This document shows positions 56,787-64,000 of a DNA stretch of 64,000 nt, piece after piece. Position 1 is the first letter of the stretch, and every line of letters starts with the position of its first letter. Position numbers and translations under genes: made by a program. This DNA comes from Niabella aurantiaca DSM 17617 (lineage in GTDB: Bacteria > Bacteroidota > Bacteroidia > Chitinophagales > Chitinophagaceae): assembly GCF_000374125.1 (NCBI RefSeq), contig NZ_KB893648.1:185197-249196 (forward strand). Reading direction: 5' to 3'. The notes below the pieces were generated by a model. That model had not been told where the DNA came from. It saw only the letters and a program-made list of their open reading frames with translations, and ran no database searches.

Positions 56787-57149
56787 ATGGGAATGCATAA
56801 TTATAGGGAATTAAAGATCTGGCAGCGAGGGATGAATTTTGTGGTTACTGTTTACGAAGCCTCAGTTGATTTCCCGGGAGAAGAGAAATATGGGCTGCGT
56901 GCCCAATTGCGGGATTGTTGTATATCTATTCCCAGTAATATTGCAGAGGGAGCAGGAAGAGGGACTAATAAGCAATTTAGAAGGTTTTTGGAGTTTTCAA
57001 TGGGATCCCTTAATGAAGCTCAGACCCAGTTGGAGCTAGCTTTTAGACTCGGATACATGGAGAAGAAAAAGCTTGATCCTTTGATGGACGAGGCATTACA
57101 GATTTATAAAATGATTCTTTCTTTTTATAATGGTTTAACAGGTGATTAA
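56787..57149 (+). CDS. Four-helix-bundle protein (S23 rRNA-intervening-sequence type)
   Basis: The start is taken at 56787 (MGMHNYRELKIWQRG); ATGs at 56775 and 56793 are alternatives. The ~120-residue protein matches the S23/IVP family: NYRELKIWQRGMNFVVTVYE, FPGEEKYGLRAQLRDCCISI, PSNIAEGAGRGTN and FRRFLEFSMGSLNEAQTQLE. These small helical proteins occur as rRNA-intervening sequences or as stand-alone genes scattered in Bacteroidota, with role unknown. Here it separates atpD from atpC, breaking an otherwise compact pair, and its A/T-richer coding differs from both neighbours. Insertion is inferred; no transposase is visible. Confidence 0.92.
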   Translation: MGMHNYRELKIWQRGMNFVVTVYEASVDFPGEEKYGLRAQLRDCCISIPSNIAEGAGRGTNKQFRRFLEFSMGSLNEAQTQLELAFRLGYMEKKKLDPLMDEALQIYKMILSFYNGLTGD

Positions 57150-57193
57150 GGCTGGTGTGTCTGAATACTATCGATCTAAATACTAAATACTTT

Positions 57194-57451
57194 ATGCAAT
57201 TAGAAATATTAACCCCCGAAAAAAAGGTATACAGCGGTGATGTTTATGGCGTACAAATGCCAGGCATTTCCGGCTCCTTTGAGGTGTTGGAAAAACATGC
57301 GCCGATGATTGCCGCTTTGCAGCAGGGCAAGCTGAAGATCCTGAAAGACCGGATCAACGGTGAAGCCAGCTTTTTCCAGATCCAGAGTGGGTTTGTGGAA
57401 GTGCTGAACAACAAGGTAACCGTGCTTATCGAAGGAGCGCTTCCCCTATAA
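57194..57451 (+). CDS. atpC: F1Fo ATP synthase subunit epsilon, short form
   Basis: The ATG at 57194 gives MQLEILTPEKKVYSGDVYGV, the usual epsilon N-terminus; an upstream in-frame extension to 57155 lacks similarity. The product has 85 residues, covering only the N-terminal beta-sandwich (FEVLEKHAPMIAALQQGKLK, FQIQSGFVEVLNNKVTVLIE) and lacking the C-terminal helical inhibitory domain. Short epsilon subunits of this kind are usual in Bacteroidota. It joins the central stalk of F1. A terminator follows directly, and the unusual separation from atpD is described under the four-helix-bundle gene. Confidence 0.95.
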   Translation: MQLEILTPEKKVYSGDVYGVQMPGISGSFEVLEKHAPMIAALQQGKLKILKDRINGEASFFQIQSGFVEVLNNKVTVLIEGALPL

Positions 57452-57469
57452 GAGATTCTTTTCTGTTAC

Positions 57470-57494
57470 AGCCCGTTCCTCAACGGGCTTTTTT
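57470..57494 (+). terminator. Intrinsic terminator after atpC
   Basis: AGCCCGTT (57470-57477), a CCTC loop and AACGGGCT (57482-57489) form a perfect 8-bp stem, followed by a T run to 57494. It ends the atpD-atpC transcript. Confidence 0.92.
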
Positions 57495-57691
57495 GTGCCC
57501 GTTGGGCCCGTTTTTCCGCAGCGGAAAATATCAGCCGGGCCCCGGCATTCGGATACCCTTTTTGGGGTATAATTGAGGGTTGTTTAAGAATCCTATAAAA
57601 AAAGTTCCCCTTTTTTAGAAAAGAGGTTTAATTTGCTCCGATTCTGGCAGACATTTTGTGAATTATAAGTTTTTTAAACCTAAATTTTTCA

Positions 57692-58921
57692 ATGAGGAAC
57701 CTTCTTCTTTTTATTATCGCATCCTTTTTGTGTTTCCCTTCGTATTCCCAAAAAAGTATCAGTTTAAGAAAAGTTGTAAGTAAAAAATCTGAAATTGGCG
57801 CCACCCTGCCGATGTCGGTAGTAGAAATACCGGCTGGTACGTTTATTATGGGCAATCATGGCGATTCTACATCGGCCACCAGCCAGCGGCAGGAACGGCC
57901 GGTCCTGATCAGCGGTTTTTATATGTCGGCAACCGAGGTGACCAATGCCCAATACCATGAGTTCGTAAATTGGGTGCGGGATTCCATTACGGCAAAACGA
58001 CTTGGAGGCCAATATGTTACAGTTATTGGGAACGATACGATGATCAACTGGAAGGAGGCTTCCCGGATCAACTATTCTGATCCGGCCATCCTTTCACAGC
58101 TGGGCGACCTGGTGCTGGATCCGTCAAAGACCATCAGCCAGAAACGGATGATCGATCCGGATAAGCTCATATACGCTCTTGAAGGATTTAATTACCAGGA
58201 GGCCGCCAAAAAAGAAAACAAAGGAAGAGATGCAAAGGACTTCGTGTACCGCTATACGGTTCAGGTGTATCCGGATACCCTGGCATGGATGCGCGATTTT
58301 GGTTATTCCAATAACGAACAAATGGCCGTTAATTATTTCAGCAGTCCTAAATATCAGAATTACCCGGTTGTGGGTGTCAGCTGGAAACAGGCCAGCGCCT
58401 ATTGCGATTGGATGACCAAGCATAAGATCCTGGCCCGGCAGTCGAAGAACAGGGGCAGTGGGGGAGGAAAGGCCCGGCTCCCGACAGAGGCAGAATGGGA
58501 ATATGCCGCAAGCCTGAATATGAAAAGCGATGCAAAAAAAGAAAGTGGTCCCAAAGAGGACGCCGATGAGATCGGCAACAATACCCGCGCCGCAATACCC
58601 GGTGAAGGAAAGATCTTTCCCGTGTATGTAAAAGGTGCCAAAAAAGGGAATTATGGGTTGTACAACCTGGCGGATAATGTATCAGAATGGACCACTACCT
58701 CCTATTACGAAGGCGGGGAGAACTTTCAGAACCGCTTTAACCCTGACATTCAATGGGGAACACCGGAATCGGAATCAAGGGCGCAGCGCAGAAAAGTGAT
58801 CAGAGGCGGAAGCTGGAAAGACACCCCTACTTTTATGACCCAGGAGAACCGTTCATTTGAAGACCTGGACGCCGCCCACTCCTATCTTGGATTCCGCATT
58901 GTAGTCAATTTGCCCGAATAA
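57692..58921 (+). CDS. gldK: Gliding motility/type IX secretion protein GldK
   Basis: The protein has 409 residues with signal peptide (MRNLLLFIIASFLCFPSYSQ). The rest is a formylglycine-generating-enzyme-like (SUMF1) fold: VVEIPAGTFIMGNHGDS, GFYMSATEVTNAQYHEFVNW, YPVVGVSWKQASAYCDWMTK, RLPTEAEWEYAA, LYNLADNVSEWTT and VIRGGSWKDTPTFMTQENRS. GldK with GldN forms the periplasmic ring of the type IX secretion system. GldK homologues are usually lipoproteins, but here the Cys at 14 (ASFLC) makes a poor lipobox, so lipidation is doubtful. It starts the gldKLMN series. Confidence 0.96.
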   Translation: MRNLLLFIIASFLCFPSYSQKSISLRKVVSKKSEIGATLPMSVVEIPAGTFIMGNHGDSTSATSQRQERPVLISGFYMSATEVTNAQYHEFVNWVRDSITAKRLGGQYVTVIGNDTMINWKEASRINYSDPAILSQLGDLVLDPSKTISQKRMIDPDKLIYALEGFNYQEAAKKENKGRDAKDFVYRYTVQVYPDTLAWMRDFGYSNNEQMAVNYFSSPKYQNYPVVGVSWKQASAYCDWMTKHKILARQSKNRGSGGGKARLPTEAEWEYAASLNMKSDAKKESGPKEDADEIGNNTRAAIPGEGKIFPVYVKGAKKGNYGLYNLADNVSEWTTTSYYEGGENFQNRFNPDIQWGTPESESRAQRRKVIRGGSWKDTPTFMTQENRSFEDLDAAHSYLGFRIVVNLPE

Positions 58922-58966
58922 TCAATTTTTAGCTCATCAAATATTTATCTATAAAATTTAGCGTGT

Positions 58967-59605
58967 ATGGCTGTTGAAAAAGTTCGCCCGATAGACAGAT
59001 ACCTTGAGATCTTTTATTCGCTGGGTGCTGTTCCTGTCTTATTGGGTGTGTTGTTTAAACTGACCGGGACCTCTCCGTTTGGCGACCCCAATATCTGGCT
59101 TCAGATCGGATTGTACACCGAGGTACTGGTATTCTTAAGCTTTGGACTGATGTACCTGTTCAATCCTCCGCAGAAGGTGGATGAGATGGGTAATCCCGCG
59201 GGGTCGGATGACGATGCAGTGGTGGTAAAAAAAGCGATGGCCAAAGACAGCGCGCTGGTCTCTGTTGATGAAATGCTGAAGGCAGCCGATATCACACCGG
59301 AAAACCTGGGGCGGCTGAGCGCAGGCTTCAAAAGCCTGGAGGCCAATATCACCCGGATCAGCCATGCTTCTGAAAGCATCGTTGATACGGAGGAGTATTC
59401 CCGGCAGATCAAACAGGCCAGTGCTTCCATCAACCAGATGAATACCTATTACCGGAAGCTGGCAGAAACTTCTGATGCATTGGTGAACAGCGCAGAGGAT
59501 GCAAAGAACACACAAAAAGAAATTGCCGACCTTTCAAATAACCTGGCAAAGTTGAACCAGATGTACAGCGGCATGATCGCCGCCATGCAGATGAAGAACG
59601 GATAA
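58967..59605 (+). CDS. gldL: Gliding motility/type IX secretion inner-membrane motor protein GldL
   Basis: The protein has 212 residues. Two transmembrane helices occur near the N-terminus, at about 15-34 (IFYSLGAVPVLLGVLFKLTG) and 44-63 (WLQIGLYTEVLVFLSFGLMY). The second holds E52, the probable counterpart of the proton-path glutamate of characterised GldL. A cytoplasmic helical/coiled-coil region with SADELLxAADITPENLG-like and ISHASESIVDTEEYSRQIKQ segments follows. GldL with GldM converts proton flow into rotation that drives secretion and gliding. It lies 45 bp after gldK, with gldM 165 bp downstream. Confidence 0.96.
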   Translation: MAVEKVRPIDRYLEIFYSLGAVPVLLGVLFKLTGTSPFGDPNIWLQIGLYTEVLVFLSFGLMYLFNPPQKVDEMGNPAGSDDDAVVVKKAMAKDSALVSVDEMLKAADITPENLGRLSAGFKSLEANITRISHASESIVDTEEYSRQIKQASASINQMNTYYRKLAETSDALVNSAEDAKNTQKEIADLSNNLAKLNQMYSGMIAAMQMKNG

Positions 59606-59770
59606 GGTGATGGGGTGCCGGGTTGAACCATCGATGGGCATGCATCTTTCCGAAGGCACCGCCCGTTGCGCGTAAAAGCAAAATGTGATGATGATCTGCA
59701 GCGGGGCGAATGGCTGCAGCGGCGCACGAAACGATCATAATTTATAAAACCCAAGAAAAGGAATTTTATT

Positions 59771-61285
59771 ATGGCTTTACCAAGAGAGCCGAGACAGAAA
59801 ATGATCAACCTGATGTATTTGGTGCTGACAGCATTGCTGGCGCTGAATGTATCTTCGGAAGTTTTGAATGCGTTTAAAACGATTGACAAAAGTTTGACCA
59901 ACGCAAACGGAACCATCGATAAAAAGAACAAAACCATCTTTGTCTCTCTTGAAGAAAAGGCAAATGATCCTAAAACCCGGGAACTGGCGCAGATCTGGAT
60001 GCCAAAGGCAGAAAAGGCCCGGCAGCTTTCGGACGACCTGGTGAACTACATCGAATCATTAAAGACCCAGATCAAAACAGCATCGGGGTTGAATGCGAAA
60101 ACAGGGGCCTATAAAGAAAGCAACCTGGATGTGCCCACCCGGATCATGGTTGATAAAAAACAAGGCGAGGACCTGCTGAAAAAACTGACCGGTTACAAAA
60201 CGGCCATACTGACGATCGACCCGGAGATCAATACCGAGTTTCAACATGCGTTGCCGCTGGACCTGTCCATGCCGGTAGTGAAGAACAGCAACAATAAGAC
60301 CTGGTCGGCCGCCTATTTCCGGAGCACTCCCTCGGTTGCCGCAATTACCATCCTCTCCAAGTTCCAGAATGATGTCAAGAATGCGGAGTCCCAGGTGATC
60401 GAGTTCTGCCACAATAAGATCGGTGCTGTAAAAGTGGTGTACGACGAGTTCCAGGCGCTTGCTACTGCCAATGCACAGTACCTGCTGCCCGGTCAGGAGT
60501 TTAATATTACTGCTGGTGTAGGTGCTTTCAGCAAGAATGCCCGCCCTACGGTGACCATTGATGGTGCGGTGGTACCCCTGAATACCGATGGCCTTGCTGA
60601 GTACAAAACAGTTGCCGGTGGTCCCGGAACCTATACGAAAAAGGTGAATATTTCGTTTGTAAAACCAGACGGAACCACTTCTGTCATTACAAGAGACATA
60701 ACCTACACAGTGGCCTCGCCAACCGGTTTAACGGTAAGCGCAGACGCTGTTAAAGTATTGTATGTGGGGCTGGACAATCCGGTATCGGTGGGTGGAGGAA
60801 GCGGTACCAGCGCCGATCAGCTGCGGGTTTCCATCAGCCAGGGCAGCATCTCGGGTTCACGCGGGAAATACGTGGCAAGGGTGTCCAAACCCGGTACCGC
60901 CACGGTTACGGTGAACGACGGGAAGCATACAAGCAGTTTTGAGTTCCGTGTAAAATCAGTGCCATCGCCCACCGCAATGGTAGGTGCCAGCAAAGGCGGG
61001 CGGATGCGCGTAAACGATTTCAAAGCGCAGGCGGGTGTAAGGGCAGAACTGGAAAATTTTGTTTTTGAAGGTGTAAAGTTTACAGTTTCCAGTTATACCA
61101 TCACCTTTGCAGGGGCCGGCTACCCGGAATTTATGCATAAGGCAGTGAGCGGAAATTCCTTTAATGCCGCCCGCTCGCTGATCGAACGGGCACAGCCCGG
61201 CAGCACCATCACCATTGATGAGATCCGGGCCACCGGCCCGGGTGGGTCACGGACGCTGGCGCCCATCGCATTTAATTTGTATTAA
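59771..61285 (+). CDS. gldM: Gliding motility/type IX secretion protein GldM
   Basis: The protein has 504 residues with the characteristic N-terminus ALPREPRQKMINLMYLVLTA leading into one transmembrane helix (about 12-30). A long periplasmic part of helical and Ig-like domains follows, with WSAAYFRSTPSVAAITILSK and SQVIEFCHNKIGAVKVVYDE. GldM pairs with GldL as the rotor that crosses the periplasm and contacts the GldK/GldN ring. The 165-bp gap upstream contains no recognised gene. Size and order (K, L, M, N) are as usual. Confidence 0.97.
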   Translation: MALPREPRQKMINLMYLVLTALLALNVSSEVLNAFKTIDKSLTNANGTIDKKNKTIFVSLEEKANDPKTRELAQIWMPKAEKARQLSDDLVNYIESLKTQIKTASGLNAKTGAYKESNLDVPTRIMVDKKQGEDLLKKLTGYKTAILTIDPEINTEFQHALPLDLSMPVVKNSNNKTWSAAYFRSTPSVAAITILSKFQNDVKNAESQVIEFCHNKIGAVKVVYDEFQALATANAQYLLPGQEFNITAGVGAFSKNARPTVTIDGAVVPLNTDGLAEYKTVAGGPGTYTKKVNISFVKPDGTTSVITRDITYTVASPTGLTVSADAVKVLYVGLDNPVSVGGGSGTSADQLRVSISQGSISGSRGKYVARVSKPGTATVTVNDGKHTSSFEFRVKSVPSPTAMVGASKGGRMRVNDFKAQAGVRAELENFVFEGVKFTVSSYTITFAGAGYPEFMHKAVSGNSFNAARSLIERAQPGSTITIDEIRATGPGGSRTLAPIAFNLY

Positions 61286-61318
61286 CCGGGTAGTTGCCCG
61301 ATAGTAAAATATACAGTG

Positions 61319-62356
61319 ATGAAATTGAACATTTTTTTGGCCGCATGTGTAACAACAGGACTGCTTTTTGTTTCAGAAGCCGGCTTTTCTCAAAGGAGTG
61401 CGTACGATACACCCATCTCATCTTCCGCCAAAAAGCCGGCCACGCCCAAATCAGGCACGCCTGCAAAACCCACGCAGCCCGATCCCGACAAATCTCCTGT
61501 GGTAGACAGTATTCAGGCGGATCTTCCCATTGAAGTAGTGGAGGGCGCACAAACCGGTGGGTTATTTGGAGGGGCGGCAAAATCGTTACGTAAGGACAAT
61601 ATTCTTGAGGATGATATGTCGGACAGCACTGCCACACCGCTGCCCTATACGGCCCTGTATGCCTCCGATGCCCTGTACCGGGTAAGAGTATGGCGCACCA
61701 TTGATGCACGGACGCAGAAGAATGCCCGTTATTTTTTCAATAAAGCGATCGATAGCGGTGAAAAGACACGCCTGATAAACATCATGCTGAAGGCAATAAA
61801 AGAGAATGGGGTACAGGCTTTCAGCAACATCGACGACCGGTTTACAACACCCATTACCTACGATGAAGTGGTAGCAAGCTTTGGTGGCGGAAAAGATACC
61901 GCTGCAAAGTATGATATGGAAGGAAATATTATAGGATACCAGGTACGGAACCGGATGGTTTCGGGAGACTCGGTCTATAAATTCCGGATAAAAGAAGAGT
62001 GGGTGTTCAATAAACGGGATGGGAAAACATACATCCGTATATTGGGCATTGCCCCCTTATCCTCGTATACCACTTCAGACGGGTACACCGTTGCCAACAG
62101 TGAGCACGCGCTGTTCTGGATCTACTACCCCGATTTAAGAAAAACCCTGGTACGCAGCAATATTGTGAATCCGCTGGACATGGGAGGCCGGATTACCTGG
62201 GAAGAAGTATTTGAGAACAGGCTGTTTGATAGTAAAGTGATCAAATCCTCGTTAGACGCAGAGAACGGATTTAATGAAAACCCGCTTACCAACGCTCATG
62301 CTACAGAAATTCAGCAGCAGCTGAACAGCCTGAGCCGGCGTATGTGGAGTAAATAA
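61319..62356 (+). CDS. gldN: Gliding motility/type IX secretion protein GldN
   Basis: The ATG at 61319 is used, three bases after an in-frame GTG. The 345-residue protein has a signal peptide (IFLAACVTTGLLFVSEAGFS), then a Pro/Lys-rich linker (SSAKKPATPKSGTPAKPTQP). The conserved GldN domain follows from about 110: RVRVWRTIDARTQKNARYFF, FRIKEEWVFNKRDGKTYIRI, LGIAPLSSYTTSDG and FWIYYPDLRKTLVRSNIVNP. GldN joins GldK in the periplasmic ring complex of type IX secretion. The gene follows gldM after 33 bp and is followed after 7 bp by a beta-barrel gene. Confidence 0.96.
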   Translation: MKLNIFLAACVTTGLLFVSEAGFSQRSAYDTPISSSAKKPATPKSGTPAKPTQPDPDKSPVVDSIQADLPIEVVEGAQTGGLFGGAAKSLRKDNILEDDMSDSTATPLPYTALYASDALYRVRVWRTIDARTQKNARYFFNKAIDSGEKTRLINIMLKAIKENGVQAFSNIDDRFTTPITYDEVVASFGGGKDTAAKYDMEGNIIGYQVRNRMVSGDSVYKFRIKEEWVFNKRDGKTYIRILGIAPLSSYTTSDGYTVANSEHALFWIYYPDLRKTLVRSNIVNPLDMGGRITWEEVFENRLFDSKVIKSSLDAENGFNENPLTNAHATEIQQQLNSLSRRMWSK

Positions 62357-62363
62357 TAAAATT

Positions 62364-63035
62364 ATGAAAGTAAAAAGTTTGATTCTTTTAGCCGGCTTTA
62401 TTGGCAGCAGTTTGTTTTCAATGGCCCAGGGTAACGGAACGAAGAAAGATTATGTTGCCCAAAAAAGCCATGTGGGGATTACGGCAGGGGCGTTGGGATA
62501 TTCGGGCCGGTATGCCGTAAAAACACCGTTGGGTACCCATACTTCCTACGCTGTTTCGGCGTTTTATGACCACAGCATGATCCTGCCCTCCCGGCTGTAT
62601 GTACGGGGCGAGCTGTTGTTTGGCGAGCTCAAAGGAAATAACCTTGAAGAAGAGGATGTAAGCGGCCCTACAGGAAAATTTAATACAAATGTTCTGGAGG
62701 CTACTGTAAAGGCCCAGTTCGATCTGCTGAATGATGCGGTAACCCGCTGGTCGCCCTACATCATTGCAGGAGCAGGAGCTTATGGGTTATTTAACTACAG
62801 CTCTTCCAATGGATTTAAGGACCGTTCGGATAAAGTGGCGTTCATTCTCCCGGTTGGCGGGGGGGTTAAATACCAGGTAAGCAACCGTGGACGTCTTTTC
62901 CTGGAAGGCAATGTACGGTTCCTGACAAAGAATCTTGATAATCACAATCCGGAAGGCGCCAATAATCCAAACAAATATTATTCATTGGGGCTTGGTTTTT
63001 CCTACTCACTGCAAAAGAGCAACCAGCTGTGGTAA
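62364..63035 (+). CDS. Outer-membrane beta-barrel protein
   Basis: The protein has 223 residues with a signal peptide (ends SLFSMAQG). The rest alternates short beta-strands with aromatic ends (TSYAVSAFYDHSMILPSRLY, YIIAGAGAYGLFNYSSSNGF, RLFLEGNVRFLTKNLD) and finishes YYSLGLGFSYSL, as expected for a small OmpA/OmpX-type barrel. It starts 7 bp after the gldN stop, so it probably shares the transcript and may serve the type IX system, although this is inference and no gld/por homologue was recognised. Confidence 0.8.
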   Translation: MKVKSLILLAGFIGSSLFSMAQGNGTKKDYVAQKSHVGITAGALGYSGRYAVKTPLGTHTSYAVSAFYDHSMILPSRLYVRGELLFGELKGNNLEEEDVSGPTGKFNTNVLEATVKAQFDLLNDAVTRWSPYIIAGAGAYGLFNYSSSNGFKDRSDKVAFILPVGGGVKYQVSNRGRLFLEGNVRFLTKNLDNHNPEGANNPNKYYSLGLGFSYSLQKSNQLW

Positions 63036-63072
63036 GGCCGGCAGGCAGCATTTGGAATTCGGAGATTTGAAG

Positions 63073-63086
63073 ATTTGAAAATGTGG
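63073..63086 (+). repeat. Short dispersed repeat ATTTGAAAATGTGG, copy 2
   Basis: It lies in the 283-bp gap 63036-63318 beside a GGAGATTTGAAGATTTG slipping motif. Identical to 48568-48581. The rest of this gap shows no coding sequence or clear terminator. Confidence 0.5.
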
Positions 63087-63318
63087 GAATGTAAACTCCC
63101 TGTCAACTATAAAACCGTATCCGTTATGGGCAAGTCCCGATCGTTGAACATTAGAAATTAAATGATAGACAAACGGCCGGGACCGGGCAATGACCATTGA
63201 CTCATCAGGCTTCGAGCCGTAACCCAACTGGAAACTTTAAACGTTGAATCTTAAACAACAAGGATAGGAACGATCAGTTATCAATCGAACTTAAGCCCGA
63301 TAGCTGACCGCGGATGGG

Positions 63319-64000
63319 TTACTGCCCGCCCCTAATCCGCATTTGCTGATCGGCATAGCCAAAAACCCGTTTCAAAAGATCCGTTTTCCGGGATGCAAGG
63401 TTGGTCCGTATCTTTTCCTCTTCATTTCCTACATACAGGAACATACCGTCAATGGCCCGTGCGGCAATAAAATCGTTCAGGCTGGTCTCCAGTTTCTTAC
63501 CCAGGAAAGGAATGGCGTTGTATGCTTTTGCAACGTTCTGGTAGTCCTTGTCGGCACCGCTGGTGCGTACCGTATTGTCAACGATCGGCCGGAATTTGGT
63601 CATCAGCTCAGGCGACATTTGGGCCTTGAAGAACTCGGTAGCAGCCCGCCGGTTATTGGTCAGCAAAAGCGAGGCGGCATCCGCAATGCTCATATGCTTA
63701 ACTGCATTGACAAAAACAGGTTTTGCTTCTGTAACCGCTTGCCCCATGGCGTTGGTGAACTTTGAGGTCATCTGGTTCACAAGGGAGCTCAGGCCCAGGT
63801 CGCGCAATGTTTTTTCGATCTTCGCGGCATCGCCGGGAAAGGCAAAGCGTACCAGTGGATTTCCCTGATTGGGGTTGGCAAAAGCGTCAAAACCGCTGAA
63901 CAGGCCCTGGGTAAGGGCCGCGCGCAGCCCGTTGGCCATTTCTAATTGGGAGAGCCCGCCGGCCACCGATTGCAGGGTGTCGCAGCCCGAGAACATTACG
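63319..64000 (-). CDS. DUF4197 lipoprotein, N-terminus outside the window
   Basis: The frame stays open to the window edge. The ATG at 63996 falls inside a lipobox-like VMFSGC sequence, so the true start and signal peptide lie beyond 64000. About 227 residues are visible: a DUF4197 core with GLRAALTQGLFSGFDAFANP, SLVNQMTSKFTNAMGQAVTE and SIADAASLLLTNNRRAATEF. AIDGMFLYVGNEEEKIRTNL then ends near LKRVFGYADQQM. DUF4197 proteins are small periplasmic or outer-membrane-anchored proteins of unknown function in Bacteroidota and Proteobacteria. The gene converges on the gld cluster's last gene. Confidence 0.92.
   Translation of the reverse strand, partial: VMFSGCDTLQSVAGGLSQLEMANGLRAALTQGLFSGFDAFANPNQGNPLVRFAFPGDAAKIEKTLRDLGLSSLVNQMTSKFTNAMGQAVTEAKPVFVNAVKHMSIADAASLLLTNNRRAATEFFKAQMSPELMTKFRPIVDNTVRTSGADKDYQNVAKAYNAIPFLGKKLETSLNDFIAARAIDGMFLYVGNEEEKIRTNLASRKTDLLKRVFGYADQQMRIRGGQ

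Overview
The window reads as a chromosome segment of a Bacteroidota bacterium, most likely a Chitinophagaceae-type glycan degrader (genus not determinable by eye). The evidence is two SusC/SusD pairs, FecI/FecR-type regulation, a gldKLMN type IX secretion/gliding cluster, TAnnTTTG-type promoter matches and the lack of Shine-Dalgarno sequences before most genes.

From 1 to about 48.5 kb lies one very large polysaccharide-utilisation region, best read as two adjacent loci. Locus A (1-27.85 kb) has an AraC-type regulator with a truncated beta-helix enzyme on the minus strand. Divergent from these runs a plus-strand series: SusC, SusD, a FAS1-like lipoprotein, GH2, GH95, GH31, a PF05426 (alginate-lyase-fold) lyase, GH29, GH88, a second jelly-roll-type lyase, a PL6 lyase, a second GH29, a GH28-like enzyme and an uncharacterised beta-helix protein. 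Locus B (27.9-48.5 kb) starts with an ECF sigma factor and FecR anti-sigma factor. It continues with an STN-domain SusC, SusD, a translationally coupled DUF5696-like/DUF5703-like pair, a fused alpha/beta-hydrolase-SGNH esterase, a third GH29, a sialate-O-acetylesterase-type SGNH esterase and GH105. It ends with a convergent second copy of the uncharacterised beta-helix family.

Together the enzymes imply an acetylated, fucosylated glycan rich in uronic acids. Lyases would cut the backbone and leave 4,5-unsaturated uronosyl ends, GH88 and GH105 would remove those ends, GH29/GH95 would remove fucose, GH2/GH31/GH28 would handle other linkages and the esterases would de-acylate. No sulfatase is present, which argues against sulfated algal fucans. 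Substrate identity is inference.

From 48.7 to 55 kb come mixed genes: a metallo-beta-lactamase-fold hydrolase, two visibly A+T-rich lipoprotein genes with their own terminators and one clear promoter (probable acquired DNA), a GNAT-like protein and an L,D-transpeptidase. From 55.2 to 57.5 kb are atpD and atpC (F1 beta and epsilon) with a four-helix-bundle (S23/IVP-type) gene inserted between them. From 57.7 to 63.0 kb lies gldK-gldL-gldM-gldN plus a beta-barrel protein, and the window ends inside a DUF4197 lipoprotein gene. Several intergenic gaps hold short inverted repeats and shared short words typical of dispersed repeats. No rRNA, tRNA, CRISPR array or insertion sequence was seen.
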